A DNA stretch of 64,000 bases from NCBI GenBank assembly GCA_965277025.1, contig OZ255706.1, forward strand, positions 3,596,001 to 3,660,000, in the 5' to 3' direction. This document shows, in pieces, positions 35,039 through 44,389 of this stretch. Positions within the stretch are counted from its first letter, which is position 1. Every line of letters begins with the position of its first letter. Under the pieces are notes generated by a model. It was not told the DNA's origin. It searched no databases and worked only from the letters and a program-made list of their open reading frames with translations. The position numbers and the translations under genes are program-made. The DNA comes from Methylomarinum sp965277025 (GTDB taxonomy: Bacteria > Pseudomonadota > Gammaproteobacteria > Methylococcales > Methylomonadaceae).

Positions 35039-35761
35039 TTATTTCTTGACAATTAAAGAGCCGATATCCGCACCCTGCATCAATCCCATTACTGCGCCAG
35101 GTTCAAAAATATTCATCACTCTCATCGGTAAATTATTATCCCGACATAATACCAATGCTGTCGTATCCATTACATTCAAACGTTGATCCAGCGCTTCATC
35201 ATAAGTCAAACGCGGATAAAATTGTGCATCAGGATCCTTGTTTGGGTCGGCGGAAAAAACCCCTTTGACCTTGGTCGCCTTAATCATCAATTCCGCTTCA
35301 ATCTCAATCGCTCTGAGACTGGCTGCGGTATCGGTGGTAAAAAATGGATTACCGGTTCCCGCCGCAAAAATAACCACCCGTTTTTTTTCCAAATGGCGAA
35401 CTGCACGCCGCTTGATATAATCTTCACAGACCTGGTTGATTTTCAAGGCTGACATCACCCGAACAGGCTGTCCAAGGAACTCCAATGCATCCTGCATTGC
35501 CAGCGCATTGATCACTGTGGCCAACATCCCCATTTGATCTCCGGTGACACGATTCAAACCAGCTGCAGCAGTTTCAGCACCACGTAATATATTGCCGCCA
35601 CCAATAACCAAACCGACCTCAATGCCAGCATCGCAGAGTTCTTTAACTTCCTGAGCCAAGCGTTGAACAATTTCAGGGTCAATACTGTTCCCACTTTGCT
35701 GATTCATCAAGGCTTCGCCACTCAATTTCAATAAAATTCTACGGCAAATCAATTGACTCAT
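35039..35761 (-). CDS. pyrH: Uridylate kinase
   Basis: This hexameric UMP kinase of 240 residues phosphorylates UMP to UDP for pyrimidine synthesis. RRILLKLSGEAL (phosphate loop), GLVIGGGNILRG and the GTGNPFFTTDTAA nucleotide-binding region are intact. It starts a new block after the tsf terminator, so a promoter probably lies in 35762-35940. Confidence 0.97.
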   Translation of the reverse strand: MSQLICRRILLKLSGEALMNQQSGNSIDPEIVQRLAQEVKELCDAGIEVGLVIGGGNILRGAETAAAGLNRVTGDQMGMLATVINALAMQDALEFLGQPVRVMSALKINQVCEDYIKRRAVRHLEKKRVVIFAAGTGNPFFTTDTAASLRAIEIEAELMIKATKVKGVFSADPNKDPDAQFYPRLTYDEALDQRLNVMDTTALVLCRDNNLPMRVMNIFEPGAVMGLMQGADIGSLIVKK

Positions 35762-35894
35762 AGTTATATTCCACAGTCTGGTTAGTTGAAAATCAACAAG
35801 CGTTTCTTTAAGAAAGCGCCGGACAAATCATCGCTTTGCCAGCGAATCCTCAATACTTATATATCCTCTATTCAAGGGTGTATTACGTTATTTC

Positions 35895-35938
35895 AGGAAA
35901 TACTGGACAAATCCCCTCCTGATCTGTCCAGCGTTTCC
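35895..35938. repeat. Imperfect palindrome of the GGAAGYRCTGATT-like family
   Basis: GGAAATACTGGACA and TGTCCAGCGTTTCC pair at 12 of 14 positions around a 16-base loop. It lies between the tsf terminator and pyrH and is related in sequence to the palindromes at 3166 and 39371. Confidence 0.5.
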
Positions 35939-35940
35939 AT

Positions 35941-35969
35941 AAAAAACCCGGTGAGATACCGGGTTTTTT
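35941..35969 (-). terminator. Rho-independent terminator after tsf
   Basis: AAAAAACCCGGT and ACCGGGTTTTTT form a perfect 12-base stem with a five-base loop. It begins two bases after the tsf stop and can work in both directions. Confidence 0.93.
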
Positions 35970-35970
35970 A

Positions 35971-36846
35971 TCAGCCCTTAACATGAGCCATCACTTCTGC
36001 AGCGAAATCCTCTTCTTTTTTCTCAATGCCTTCACCCACTTCAAAACGAGTAAAACGAATCACGGCATTATCTTTGGATTTTAACAGATTGCCAACAGTT
36101 GTTTTATCATCCTTGACAAAAGCCTGGCCTTCCAAAGTGATTTCGCCCAGGAATTTTTTAATCCGCCCGGTGATCATTTTTTCCACAATCTCCGCTGGCT
36201 TGCCACTTTCTAATGCTTGAGCGGTAAATATATCCTTTTCTTTATCTATCGCTTCTTGTGGAACATCATCAGCAGAAACATGGGCAGGATTAATTGCAGC
36301 AACATGCATGGCAATATCTTTACCCAGATCGGAGTCGGCATTTTTCAATTCTACGATAACACCAATTTTACTGCCATGCAGATAGCTTCCAACACCACCT
36401 TCTACGGTATATTTTTCAAAACGTCTGACAGTAATATTCTCGCCTAATTTAGCGATCAATGCACGACGAACTTCATCAACGGTTTCGCCACTGGACAGCT
36501 TCATTTCAGCCAGTTGCTCATTGTTGTCCACATCAGTGGTCAACAATGTGTTGGCAATATCATTGACGAAGTTAGTGAAATCATCACCTTTGGCAACAAA
36601 ATCTGTTTCACAATTCACATCGACCATTGCTGCCGTTTTACCGTCGTCAGCCACTTTAATGCCGATGGTTCCTTCTGCAGCAGTACGTCCGGATTTCTTG
36701 TCAGCTTTTGCCAAACCGGATTTACGCATATTTTCAATCGCTTTTTCCATGTCGCCATTGGTTTCAACCAAGGCTTTTTTGCATTCCATCATGCCAGAAC
36801 CAGTGCGTTCACGCAGTTCTTTTACCATTGCGGCAGTAATACTCAT
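35971..36846 (-). CDS. tsf: Elongation factor Ts
   Basis: This 291-residue guanine-nucleotide exchange factor for EF-Tu has an N-terminal UBA-like helix set with VKELRERTGSGMMECKKALVE and the TDFVAKGDDFTNF motif at about residue 80 that contacts EF-Tu. It is of full length. It is separated from rpsB by a hairpin that can attenuate, and it is followed by a strong terminator. Confidence 0.97.
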   Translation of the reverse strand: MSITAAMVKELRERTGSGMMECKKALVETNGDMEKAIENMRKSGLAKADKKSGRTAAEGTIGIKVADDGKTAAMVDVNCETDFVAKGDDFTNFVNDIANTLLTTDVDNNEQLAEMKLSSGETVDEVRRALIAKLGENITVRRFEKYTVEGGVGSYLHGSKIGVIVELKNADSDLGKDIAMHVAAINPAHVSADDVPQEAIDKEKDIFTAQALESGKPAEIVEKMITGRIKKFLGEITLEGQAFVKDDKTTVGNLLKSKDNAVIRFTRFEVGEGIEKKEEDFAAEVMAHVKG

Positions 36847-36870
36847 TATTTGTTTCCTCTGTCTTGATAC

Positions 36871-36899
36871 TAAAAAAACGCCTCACGATGGAGGCGTTT
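36871..36899 (-). terminator. Terminator/attenuator between rpsB and tsf
   Basis: AAACGCCTC and GAGGCGTTT form a 9-base stem, followed on the minus strand by seven T. A partial stop here would lower tsf relative to rpsB, as in other proteobacteria. Confidence 0.85.
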
Positions 36900-36961
36900 A
36901 CAAACCTTGATAATCTAAACGCTCCAATCAACCAATAAAATTGACTGATGAGCAATAAAGA

Positions 36962-37711
36962 TTATTCTTCGTCAGCAGTTGCTTCCGCTTCAACAAATTC
37001 ATCAGCTTTAGCTGACTGGGCTAAAGCCGCTGTTTTAGCTTCCAGAATTGCAGCCGAAGCAGCTTGACAATATAACTTGATCGAACGGATTGAATCATCA
37101 TTACCAGGAATGATGTAATCAATATTTTCCGGAGAATTGTTGGAATCAACAACACCTACGACAGGAACACCTAATTTTTTAGCTTCCTGAACGGCATTTT
37201 TTTCATAGCCCACATCCAAAACAAAGACCACATCGGGAATACCTTTCATATCCTTGATGCCGCCCAGGCTACGCTCCAGTTTTTCCAGCTCACGTTCCAT
37301 ACCTAACGCTTCTTTTTTGTTGAAACGTTGATATAAGGTACCATCCGCCTTCATTGCTTCCAGCTCTTTCAGACGATTGATAGATTTTTTGATGGTTTTG
37401 AAGTTCGTCAGCATACCACCTAACCAGCGATGGTTGACATATGGCATGCCTGCACGTTTGGCTTCTTCAGCAACGGTTTTACGAGCGGCTTTTTTGGTGC
37501 CTACAAACAAGATAGTCCCTTTGTTAGCAGCGACCTGCCCCAGATAATTCATTGCATCATTGAACAATGGAAGGGTTTTTTCCAAGTTGATGATATGGAT
37601 TTTATTACGTGCGCCAAACAAATAAGGCGCCATTTTGGGGTTCCAGTAACGGGTTTGGTGTCCAAAATGCACACCAGCTTCTAACATATCACGCATTGAC
37701 ACTGCGGCCAT
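36962..37711 (-). CDS. rpsB: Small ribosomal subunit protein uS2
   Basis: This 249-residue 30S protein has VHFGHQTRYWNPKM at residue 14, the signature LFVGTKKAARKTV, and NHRWLGGMLTNFKTI. The acidic C-terminal tail (EFVEAEATADEE) is normal. It is the first gene of the rpsB-tsf operon. The leader is long (37712 onward), which leaves room for S2 autoregulation, though I see no specific structure that I can prove. Confidence 0.97.
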   Translation of the reverse strand: MAAVSMRDMLEAGVHFGHQTRYWNPKMAPYLFGARNKIHIINLEKTLPLFNDAMNYLGQVAANKGTILFVGTKKAARKTVAEEAKRAGMPYVNHRWLGGMLTNFKTIKKSINRLKELEAMKADGTLYQRFNKKEALGMERELEKLERSLGGIKDMKGIPDVVFVLDVGYEKNAVQEAKKLGVPVVGVVDSNNSPENIDYIIPGNDDSIRSIKLYCQAASAAILEAKTAALAQSAKADEFVEAEATADEE

Positions 37712-38067
37712 AGTTTTCTCCTAGATAAATAGCCGGATTTCCGGCCTGGGTTACGCCTCCACCTACCCCAGCCAACAACTGCCGATGTCACCATCTGCAG
37801 CACCCTGCCGACTGTGTCGATAAGTGTGAGTATTAAGTCTTAAATGAACTGCGTTTTATACCATATAGGAGCTTTAATGACAAGGGATTCGCTGAGTTAT
37901 TCACGATTCCCTACGCTAAGAGGATGTCTTGCTAAAATCAATGCAGCGAACCATTTTTTGTAAGCACAGCTGAAACCGCATTGCACTCTTCCCAAGGCAA
38001 GCAGTTTGATTTCACAAAGAGGCTGTCGGGTTATGGGATTCGTGACGAGACGAGTGGGAAATCGAGT

Positions 38068-38131
38068 GGTTTTTTTTGCTCTTTTGGTAGCGCTACGTGG
38101 TGTTACGCAACGAAAAAGAGCGGAAAAAACC
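38068..38131. repeat. Long imperfect hairpin with an inner palindrome
   Basis: The arms 38068-38085 and 38114-38131 pair at 16 of 18 positions (GGTTTTTTTTGCTCTTTT against AAAAGAGCGGAAAAAACC), and GTAGCGCTAC is a perfect palindrome just inside. Otherwise the 473-base gap 37712-38184 between rpsB and the MotY-like gene shows no convincing gene. Small frames there overlap on both strands and lack homology that I recognise. Confidence 0.5.
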
Positions 38132-38184
38132 GCCGCACCCGCTGTCACAGTAGAATCATCCATAATCCGACAACCTCCTAACAT

Positions 38185-39321
38185 TCATCGTCTTAGACTG
38201 ATTTCAACGCGACGATTCATGGCCCGGCCAGGTGGAAAACGGTTACTCTTTATCGGTCGGGACTCTCCATAGGCTTTTACCTGAATCATAGACTCAGGAA
38301 TACCTTGCTCAACCAAGAATTGTTTTACAACATCGCCACGACGCTGGGAAACTTTTAAATTGGTCGCTCGCCGACCTTTTGCATCGGTATGACTGGCGAT
38401 AATGATGCGCCCTTTTTTGAAATAGTGGTCAATATATTGCGCTAATTTTATCAATCGTTGTTTTTGTCTGGAACTCAAGCGGGTAGCCCCTTTCCGATAA
38501 TGATAAAATCGTAAAGAATCTGGCCCAAACAACGACAGAACCAGGTCATTTTTTCCTGCCTGATACAAATTGGAACGAATGATAATCCTGTTTTTCGCAA
38601 CCCCCATGCGTTGTAACTGCTGCCTGATATGCTGAGCGCGTTTGTCAAACCAGCCTTTGTCTAACTTGCCCGCAACTGCCGTTGCACTGCTAATAATCAC
38701 TTTGATTGATTTCAGAGTTTTAGCTAACCGGGCAATTTTCTTTAGACGGATGATGTCTTCTTTTTTAAGTTGTGTACTGCCTGAGCTGAAATAAATCACC
38801 CCTTGCAACTGACTTTTATTGAAGGGCAACAATTGCTGTCGACATTGACTGAAAGCTGTTATTTTTGCATCGATGCCAATGGGCAAAGCTGAAACAGTGT
38901 TTATCTTGCCTCCGGAATTAAATTGAAAAACAGCCGACTGTCCATTCAATAATGCGTTCAATGCCGCAACCGCCCCCTCTTCATCGACATAAAACTCATT
39001 ATCATCGGGCGCAAAAAAGACCTGGAATTCCTGACGTTCCATATAATCATTACGCCAGGGGGCTGTATCCACATGAAAACCGGCTTTGTACACCTCACCA
39101 TCATCCAGTTCCGAATGATAGATAAAACGCAACGCTTCTCCTGCTCGCTGTTTGAAACCAATATTTCCATATAGCGGAATACTTTGCTGTAACAGGCAAA
39201 TAGTTTTGCTACTTCGACCAAACCAATCGGCTTTTTGTAACGGTACTGAGATCATTTCCGCATTTACGCCGATCAAGGCAGGAATAAACAGCAGCCAAAG
39301 CAAGTGCATCAATCGCATCAT
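38185..39321 (-). CDS. MotY-like OmpA-family protein
   Basis: The 378-residue exported protein has a signal peptide (MMRLMHLLWLLFIPALIGVNA). An N-terminal MotY-type domain (PLYGNIGFKQRAGEALRFIYHSE) is followed by an OmpA/MotB peptidoglycan-binding domain (GRIIIASHTDAKGRRATNLKVSQRRGDVV... NRRVEISLRR). In Vibrio and Pseudomonas, MotY forms the T-ring around the flagellar stator. No other flagellar gene is in the window, so the role as a stator accessory or a general wall anchor is inferred. Confidence 0.8.
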   Translation of the reverse strand: MMRLMHLLWLLFIPALIGVNAEMISVPLQKADWFGRSSKTICLLQQSIPLYGNIGFKQRAGEALRFIYHSELDDGEVYKAGFHVDTAPWRNDYMERQEFQVFFAPDDNEFYVDEEGAVAALNALLNGQSAVFQFNSGGKINTVSALPIGIDAKITAFSQCRQQLLPFNKSQLQGVIYFSSGSTQLKKEDIIRLKKIARLAKTLKSIKVIISSATAVAGKLDKGWFDKRAQHIRQQLQRMGVAKNRIIIRSNLYQAGKNDLVLSLFGPDSLRFYHYRKGATRLSSRQKQRLIKLAQYIDHYFKKGRIIIASHTDAKGRRATNLKVSQRRGDVVKQFLVEQGIPESMIQVKAYGESRPIKSNRFPPGRAMNRRVEISLRR

Positions 39322-39370
39322 TCAGTTTTCCATGTCTCTTTGCTTGAAATCGTATTTTGAATTTTTTTAG

Positions 39371-39399
39371 GGAAGTACTGATTTAATCAGCACTTCCTT
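39371..39399. repeat. Palindromic repeat next to IS110 copy 2
   Basis: GGAAGTACTGATT and AATCAGCACTTCC pair at all but one base. The IS110 landed at its right edge, at the TTAG. It belongs to the same family as 3166-3194. Confidence 0.65.
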
Positions 39400-39483
39400 A
39401 ACATGAAATGATCCATATCGAATGCGCAAGGAGTTCTCAGCCGTGAAAAGGCTGCTTATCCATATTCAATGAAGTAAGCTGGC

Positions 39484-40704
39484 TTACCCCGGTTGTGTTA
39501 TATAACCGAATTTTATCAGCGCTCTGATCCAGCGTGGTGCATTGCGTTTGACAGCCATTTCTTCGTAGTCGATGGTCGAATCCCGGAAATACTCGCCGCG
39601 ACTAATCATGAAGTAACATGTCCGCAAAAGTTTGTGAGCCAGCGCAATGATGGCGCGTTGGTGACCTCGCCTAATCGCCAGTGATGTATATTTTGCCTGG
39701 AAAACCGATCGGGTTCGGCTGGCGGCATGGGCGCATTCGCAAAGCAGGCGACGCACATATGGGTTTCCTTTTCGCGTTCGTCCTGATTTGCGTTTGCCGG
39801 CAGACTCGTTGTTGCCGGGGCATATGCCCACCCATGACGCCAGCCGATCCGCACTGCCAAAGACAGTCATATCCGTTCCGATCTCAACAAGTAGCATGGC
39901 TGCTCCAATCAAATCAACACCGGGAATAGTCTGGAGCAATTGCAAAACCGTTTTCTCCTTCTCCAGTCCGGCCAGCAGTTGTGCATCAAATCTGGCTATG
40001 CGTGCTTCCAAATCCTGAATATGCTGCATCAGTTCATTCAGTACGAAGCGATGGTGCTCGCTCAACTCACCTTGCAGCGCCTCCAGTATATCGGCGCGCG
40101 GCGCTTTGAGACGATTGCTGGCCAGCTTCAACACATCATGCGCAGGCTGTCCTTCAATCAGCGCGTTAACCATGGCGCGCGCGGATTGCCCATGTACATC
40201 GCTGACCACCACGCCAAGCCGGATGCCGCCGTCGGTTAATACCTTGTGCAGTCTGTTCTTCTCAGCAGACAGCATCGACACCAACTTCTGTCGTTGACGT
40301 GAAATCAGGCGTAACTGCCGCATCTTTTCCGGTGGCACGAATGAACCGCGCAGCAGTCCGGCACGGGAAAGCATCGCCAGCCATTGCGCGTCGCCGATGT
40401 CCGTCTTGCGTCCCGGCACATTCTTCACATGCCGGGCATTGACGACCCTGGCGTAAATACCCACATGTTCCAAAGCTGCATATGGGCTTTTCCAGTAGAT
40501 GCCGGTGCGTTCCATCACCACCTCATCCGGTGCGACAGACTGCACCCAATCGGCTAATGCACGTCGATCACGTTTGAATGCGCCAAACTGCCGATGCTCT
40601 GTCTGAATACCACCATCGGCCTGTTCAACCATGGCGCAGGCGGTAATCTGCTTTTGGTGAACATCCAACCCGATGACTCGCTTGTGTATTGCAGTGAGTT
40701 CCAT
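39484..40704 (-). CDS. IS110-family recombinase, copy 2
   Basis: This 406-residue DEDD recombinase is the same as at 22470 apart from a few changes, including VVMERTGIYWK where copies 1 and 3 have VVMESTGIYWK, LLRGSFVPP for LLRDSFVPP, and LVEIGTDM for LVETGTDM. The E-R change lies next to the second catalytic acidic residue of the RuvC-like domain, so activity could be altered. Confidence 0.95.
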   Translation of the reverse strand: MELTAIHKRVIGLDVHQKQITACAMVEQADGGIQTEHRQFGAFKRDRRALADWVQSVAPDEVVMERTGIYWKSPYAALEHVGIYARVVNARHVKNVPGRKTDIGDAQWLAMLSRAGLLRGSFVPPEKMRQLRLISRQRQKLVSMLSAEKNRLHKVLTDGGIRLGVVVSDVHGQSARAMVNALIEGQPAHDVLKLASNRLKAPRADILEALQGELSEHHRFVLNELMQHIQDLEARIARFDAQLLAGLEKEKTVLQLLQTIPGVDLIGAAMLLVEIGTDMTVFGSADRLASWVGICPGNNESAGKRKSGRTRKGNPYVRRLLCECAHAASRTRSVFQAKYTSLAIRRGHQRAIIALAHKLLRTCYFMISRGEYFRDSTIDYEEMAVKRNAPRWIRALIKFGYITQPG

Positions 40705-40965
40705 TTTTTCCTCCTTTACTCTATGATTGAGCCTGGAAGGTGGCGGTTGCCTGGATGATCTGCCTGAGGGCGATGTAAATCGTCAACGGCCCTTTTAACA
40801 TTCGCTCTTAAAGAAGCAATCCGGGGTTCGAGTCATCCATGGCAGGCTACGTTAGCAGTCGGGCTCTAAGGCTCCAAAGTAAAGCGCAGTCTTTAACCGC
40901 CATCTTCCACAAGGAACTCTACAACATTTCATCATGCGGGGTGGCAATTCTTGCGATGATCGTTA
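40705..40965 (-). ncRNA. Putative bridge-RNA region of IS110 copy 2
   Basis: A 261-base non-coding stretch 5' of the recombinase, equivalent to 23691-23951, with G at 40855 where copy 1 has A. It is inferred from position and conservation only. Confidence 0.45.
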
Positions 40966-41001
40966 GCTACTGACAACTGCGATGGTTGGTTCAGTGTTTT
41001 C

Positions 41002-41168
41002 CTAGGAGGCTGTCCGAGAATAGAAGCCGTTGCGAGGGAAAGCTGATTTGGGTCAGGTTTTTTCATTCTTTGAGGCGAATAGTTGCGCTATTTAACGAAA
41101 AGAATGGGAAAATCTGGCCAAATTCAGCTTTTCCGTAGTAGGTTCTCTATTCTCGGACAGCCTCCTAG
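41002..41168. mobile_element. Long-hairpin MITE
   Basis: The 167-base element has 22 perfectly paired terminal bases (starting CTAGGAGGCTGTCCGAGAATAG). A second inner inverted repeat (AAGCTGATTTGG.../...CCAAATTCAGCTT, and CATTCTT/AAGAATG) makes almost the whole unit a hairpin. CTAG at both ends may be a 4-base target duplication. It has no coding capacity. The parent element is not in the window. The rest of 40966-41361 shows nothing recognisable. Confidence 0.7.
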
Positions 41169-41623
41169 CACACTGTTACCCCGCTAATGTCAAATAACTT
41201 TTTAAAATTACTTACAATATATCGGCCAGCTTGAAAAATACTCAAATAGAAAATTTAAGAAGCCGAATGAAAACAAACGAGATGCAAGTGGACAGCATAA
41301 AAGAAAAAACGGGACAGGTGTGAATCACCAGCGACCAAATGAGTGAAGTGAAAGCGCTTTGTTACGACAAAAACTGGGAAGATCCTGCTACAGTTTCTGT
41401 TGGTTCGGCATTCAGGATCTGTTGAATAACTTCCGAATGGTTTTGCAACAATGTGGTTTCTGGCTTGCCAAACAAATAGCCTTGCGCATAATCCACGCCT
41501 ATTTCCTCCAATTTCGATACAATAGCCGGCGTTTCAACAAACTCGGCAATGGTTTTCTTGCCCAGTTGTGATGCGATTTCAACCATGGAGCGAACCAACA
41601 CCTGATCGGTTTCATCATTGGGT

Positions 41624-42836
41624 CAGGGCCAGCGCATAAAAACTCACCCAAATATCACTTGAGCCCTGAAGTCATCGCTGAGGGCTGCCTTGAAGCGCTT
41701 GCGCTTAATGCTCAGGCGCGACGGTTCGCGCTTGAGCCAATTGAGCGCCAATTGGCGGATGATATTGAAGTTGCCCGGTGATTCGCCCTTGCGAATTCGT
41801 GACTCGTCTTCACGAAACGTGACATCCAATACCCAATGCAGGCTGTTCTCCACGCCCCAGTGGGAGCGCACAGCGTTGGCGAAGGTTTCAACACTATCAA
41901 GCGTGGTGATGTAGTAGCGACGCTCAATGGTTTGTCGTTCGCCGATCTGGCGTTCACACGCCACCATGCCAATGCCCTTGAGTCCTTGCCAGCGCCGGGG
42001 CGAAGGCAAGGTGTCCAGACAATCAGCCAGGTAGTAGCGGCGCTGTTCAATCCGGCCGTGTCCGACATCGACCTGTTCGTGGTGGCCCAGTAGCGCCTGA
42101 CCGTCCTCAACACCGCCATCCACCGCCACGGCAAAGTAATCCACGATCGCTTCATGCAAGGACTTCTGGTTGCCCTTGACCGCCAGGGCGTAATCAGCCC
42201 CTTTCTCGACGATCTTGCCAGCAATCTTTTCCTGGCATCCCATCGCGTCAATGGTCACGATGCAGCCTTTAATTTCCAGCATGGCCAACAGTCGGGGAAT
42301 GGCGGTAATTTCATTGGACTTCTCCTGTGTTTTGACCTGACCCAGGGAGAGCCCCGTCTGGCTTGCCCAGGCGCTGACCATGTGGATCGCGCCCATCCTG
42401 TCCTCCTGATCAAAGGACCGGCGCGCCGTTTTGCCGTCAATGGCAACCACTTCCCCCCCGGTCAGTCTGGCGACACTTTGCACCCGGCGACTGAAACAGG
42501 CGCTGACTTCCTCGGCCGGCAACCGTGACATCAGGCGGGCAATGCAGTCGTGCGAGGGGATTCCGTTTTCCAACGCTATCCATTGCCGCAGCCAGTCTTG
42601 TTTCTCTTTGCCGAAGGCTTCTATGGCCTCCCGGCCTTCAGCGCCACTGACCACCGCGCAGATGGTCAGTACGATAATATCCAGCAGTTGATGACGCTTG
42701 TGGCGTTCAATTCGCGGGTCTTCCAGGCTTGAAAAGGCTTCTTGCAGGCTCAGGGACATTTTGATTCCTCATACAGTTTTGCATGAATGATACTGAACTC
42801 GCTGTTTTAATAGGATCTTTTTATGCGCTGGCCCTG
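41624..42836 (-). mobile_element. ISAs1-family element
   Basis: Inverted ends CAGGGCCAGCGCATAAAAA are exact over 19 bases. No direct repeat flanks it: one side is the EAL gene and the other is a truncated IS701-like copy, so DNA was deleted after insertion. Confidence 0.87.
41644..42759 (-). CDS. ISAs1-family transposase
   Basis: This 371-residue DDE transposase shows the family blocks FSSLEDPRIERHKRHQLLDI at the N-terminus, VVAIDGKTARRSF (first Asp), IVTIDAMGCQEKIA (second Asp) and HWGVENSLHWVLDVTFREDESRIR (Glu region). The length is normal and the frame is intact. Confidence 0.93.
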   Translation of the reverse strand: MSLSLQEAFSSLEDPRIERHKRHQLLDIIVLTICAVVSGAEGREAIEAFGKEKQDWLRQWIALENGIPSHDCIARLMSRLPAEEVSACFSRRVQSVARLTGGEVVAIDGKTARRSFDQEDRMGAIHMVSAWASQTGLSLGQVKTQEKSNEITAIPRLLAMLEIKGCIVTIDAMGCQEKIAGKIVEKGADYALAVKGNQKSLHEAIVDYFAVAVDGGVEDGQALLGHHEQVDVGHGRIEQRRYYLADCLDTLPSPRRWQGLKGIGMVACERQIGERQTIERRYYITTLDSVETFANAVRSHWGVENSLHWVLDVTFREDESRIRKGESPGNFNIIRQLALNWLKREPSRLSIKRKRFKAALSDDFRAQVIFG

Positions 42837-43278
42837 GTGGTTGGTGTTTTCCTTGAATGTCTGTGTAGTACAACGTGATAAGATTGATTCCCTTGACTGC
42901 TCTATGATGTTTTCCCGACCAAAAATAACTGACATATGCCATATATTGGCTATAAGGTTTATCAAGAACACTATCGTCAACACTCAAGGTTCCGCCCTTT
43001 AAATTCAGGCTTGCGCTGGCTTCATTGTATAAATCTCGCCCAGTGTAATGCTCCCGATTTAGAAATCGATTTACGCTATCATGTGATATTGACATGACTT
43101 CTCCTAATCGTCGACAACTAGCTTGTTTCGGCTCACTTAATAAAAAACCAATGTACATGGGTAATGTACAGCAGGCTGTTGAGGGGCGTGTTATTTCTCT
43201 TATCAAGGTTTGCCTTGCATTGACTTTGGGATTCTTTAATCCCATAGTTTAACATTGCCTGTCAATGCGTAACTTCTA
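42837..43278 (-). mobile_element. IS701-like element, truncated copy 2
   Basis: The right end (TGTCAATGCGTAACTTCTA) and the first third of the transposase gene match 19026-19465. The left two thirds are gone at the ISAs1 border. A short insertion near 43146 (extra AACCAATGTAC-like bases) shifts the frame, so it is doubly inactive. Confidence 0.85.
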
Positions 43279-43468
43279 TGAACCTATTTGAATATGTCTA
43301 TGGTTCTCTTTTAGCATTTTCCAGTCAATATGCATCCTTTCCAATGCTGTCCATATCTTCTCGCATGATTGACCATTTGCATCATTGCAACAATGTTCCC
43401 TAAAGTGGACCCCATTGTCCAGACAAATTATTAGAGAATTTAAGATAGAACCCTCATAACAGTCAGGC

Positions 43469-44389
43469 TCAATGGCTCTGGCCCATATTTTCACCCGGCG
43501 TCTGCTTGGCAGTGCCGGCATTATATTTATCCACGATTTTAGCGCCACCTCCCGTGGCGAATTGATAAACCCTGTCTGGCGTTTCATAGCCTAACGACTG
43601 ATGCGGTCGTTCGCTGTTGTAAAAGGCAAAGTAGTCCGTCAACCCCGCTGACAGTGCTTGCAGGTTGCCGTATTGCTTCAAATAAACTTCTTCATATTTC
43701 ACTGTGCGCCAGAGTCGTTCAACAAAGATATTGTCCAAGGCCCGTCCCCGGCCATCCATGCTGATGGTCACGCCATGCTGACTCAATACCCCGGTGAAGT
43801 CCGCGCTGGTGAACTGTGCGCCCTGGTCGGTATTAAATATCTCCGGTGTGCCATAGGTCTTGATGGCCTGCTCCAGACAATTTACGCAAAACGCGCTGTC
43901 CATGGTATTGGAAAGTTGCCATGCCAATACTTTTCGGCTGTACCAATCCATGATGGCCACCAGATAAACAAATCCTTGCGGCAGCCGGATATAGGTGATG
44001 TCGGTACTCCAAACCTGGTTGGGGCGTGTCACCTCGACGCCTCTTAACAGATAGGGATAGACTTTATGCTCAGGATGCGGCTTACTGGTGTTCGGGCCCG
44101 GCGCCATGCCGACCAGCCCCGGTATGCGCATCAGCCGCTGAACCCGTTTGCGGTTGACCTGATGGTTAAGGCCGCGTAAATACTTTGTCATACGGCGTGA
44201 GCCATAAAAAGGATGCCGGGTATATTCTTCGTCGAGCAACCGCAACAGTTGCTGATCTTCAGCAGACACCGGCTGTTGTTGGCGTTTTTTCTGTTCATGG
44301 ATTACTGAGCGGGTAACGTTCAATAACTGGCATTGCCGACTTAACGCCAACTCATCTTTTTGATCCACCCAGCTTTGACGCGTGATCAT
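43469..44389 (-). CDS. IS3-family OrfB, copy 2
   Basis: This 306-residue integrase-core protein differs from copy 1 by one residue that I can see (MRIPGLVG for MRILGLVG). All three catalytic acidic residues are present. Because orfA of this copy is shifted, an OrfAB fusion could not be made normally. Confidence 0.93.
   Translation of the reverse strand: MITRQSWVDQKDELALSRQCQLLNVTRSVIHEQKKRQQQPVSAEDQQLLRLLDEEYTRHPFYGSRRMTKYLRGLNHQVNRKRVQRLMRIPGLVGMAPGPNTSKPHPEHKVYPYLLRGVEVTRPNQVWSTDITYIRLPQGFVYLVAIMDWYSRKVLAWQLSNTMDSAFCVNCLEQAIKTYGTPEIFNTDQGAQFTSADFTGVLSQHGVTISMDGRGRALDNIFVERLWRTVKYEEVYLKQYGNLQALSAGLTDYFAFYNSERPHQSLGYETPDRVYQFATGGGAKIVDKYNAGTAKQTPGENMGQSH

Larger units (their letters stand above)
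39401..40965 (-). mobile_element. IS110-family element, copy 2 (1565 bp)
   Basis: Same borders and length as copy 1. The target is CTTA|GCTAC, at the edge of a palindromic repeat downstream of the ruined EAL gene. Confidence 0.92.

Noticed and set aside
37897..38272. Overlapping small frames on both strands between rpsB and the MotY-like gene
   Set aside because: They overlap each other and the hairpin at 38068, have low-complexity basic composition, and lack ribosome binding sites.
42769..43245. 158-residue frame as an intact transposase
   Set aside because: It is the truncated, shifted IS701-like copy read into the ISAs1 end.
43276..43587. 103-residue frame MKRQTGFINSPRE...
   Set aside because: It joins an out-of-frame reading of the IS3 end to a fragment of the EAL gene. 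Only the latter part is genuine coding sequence.
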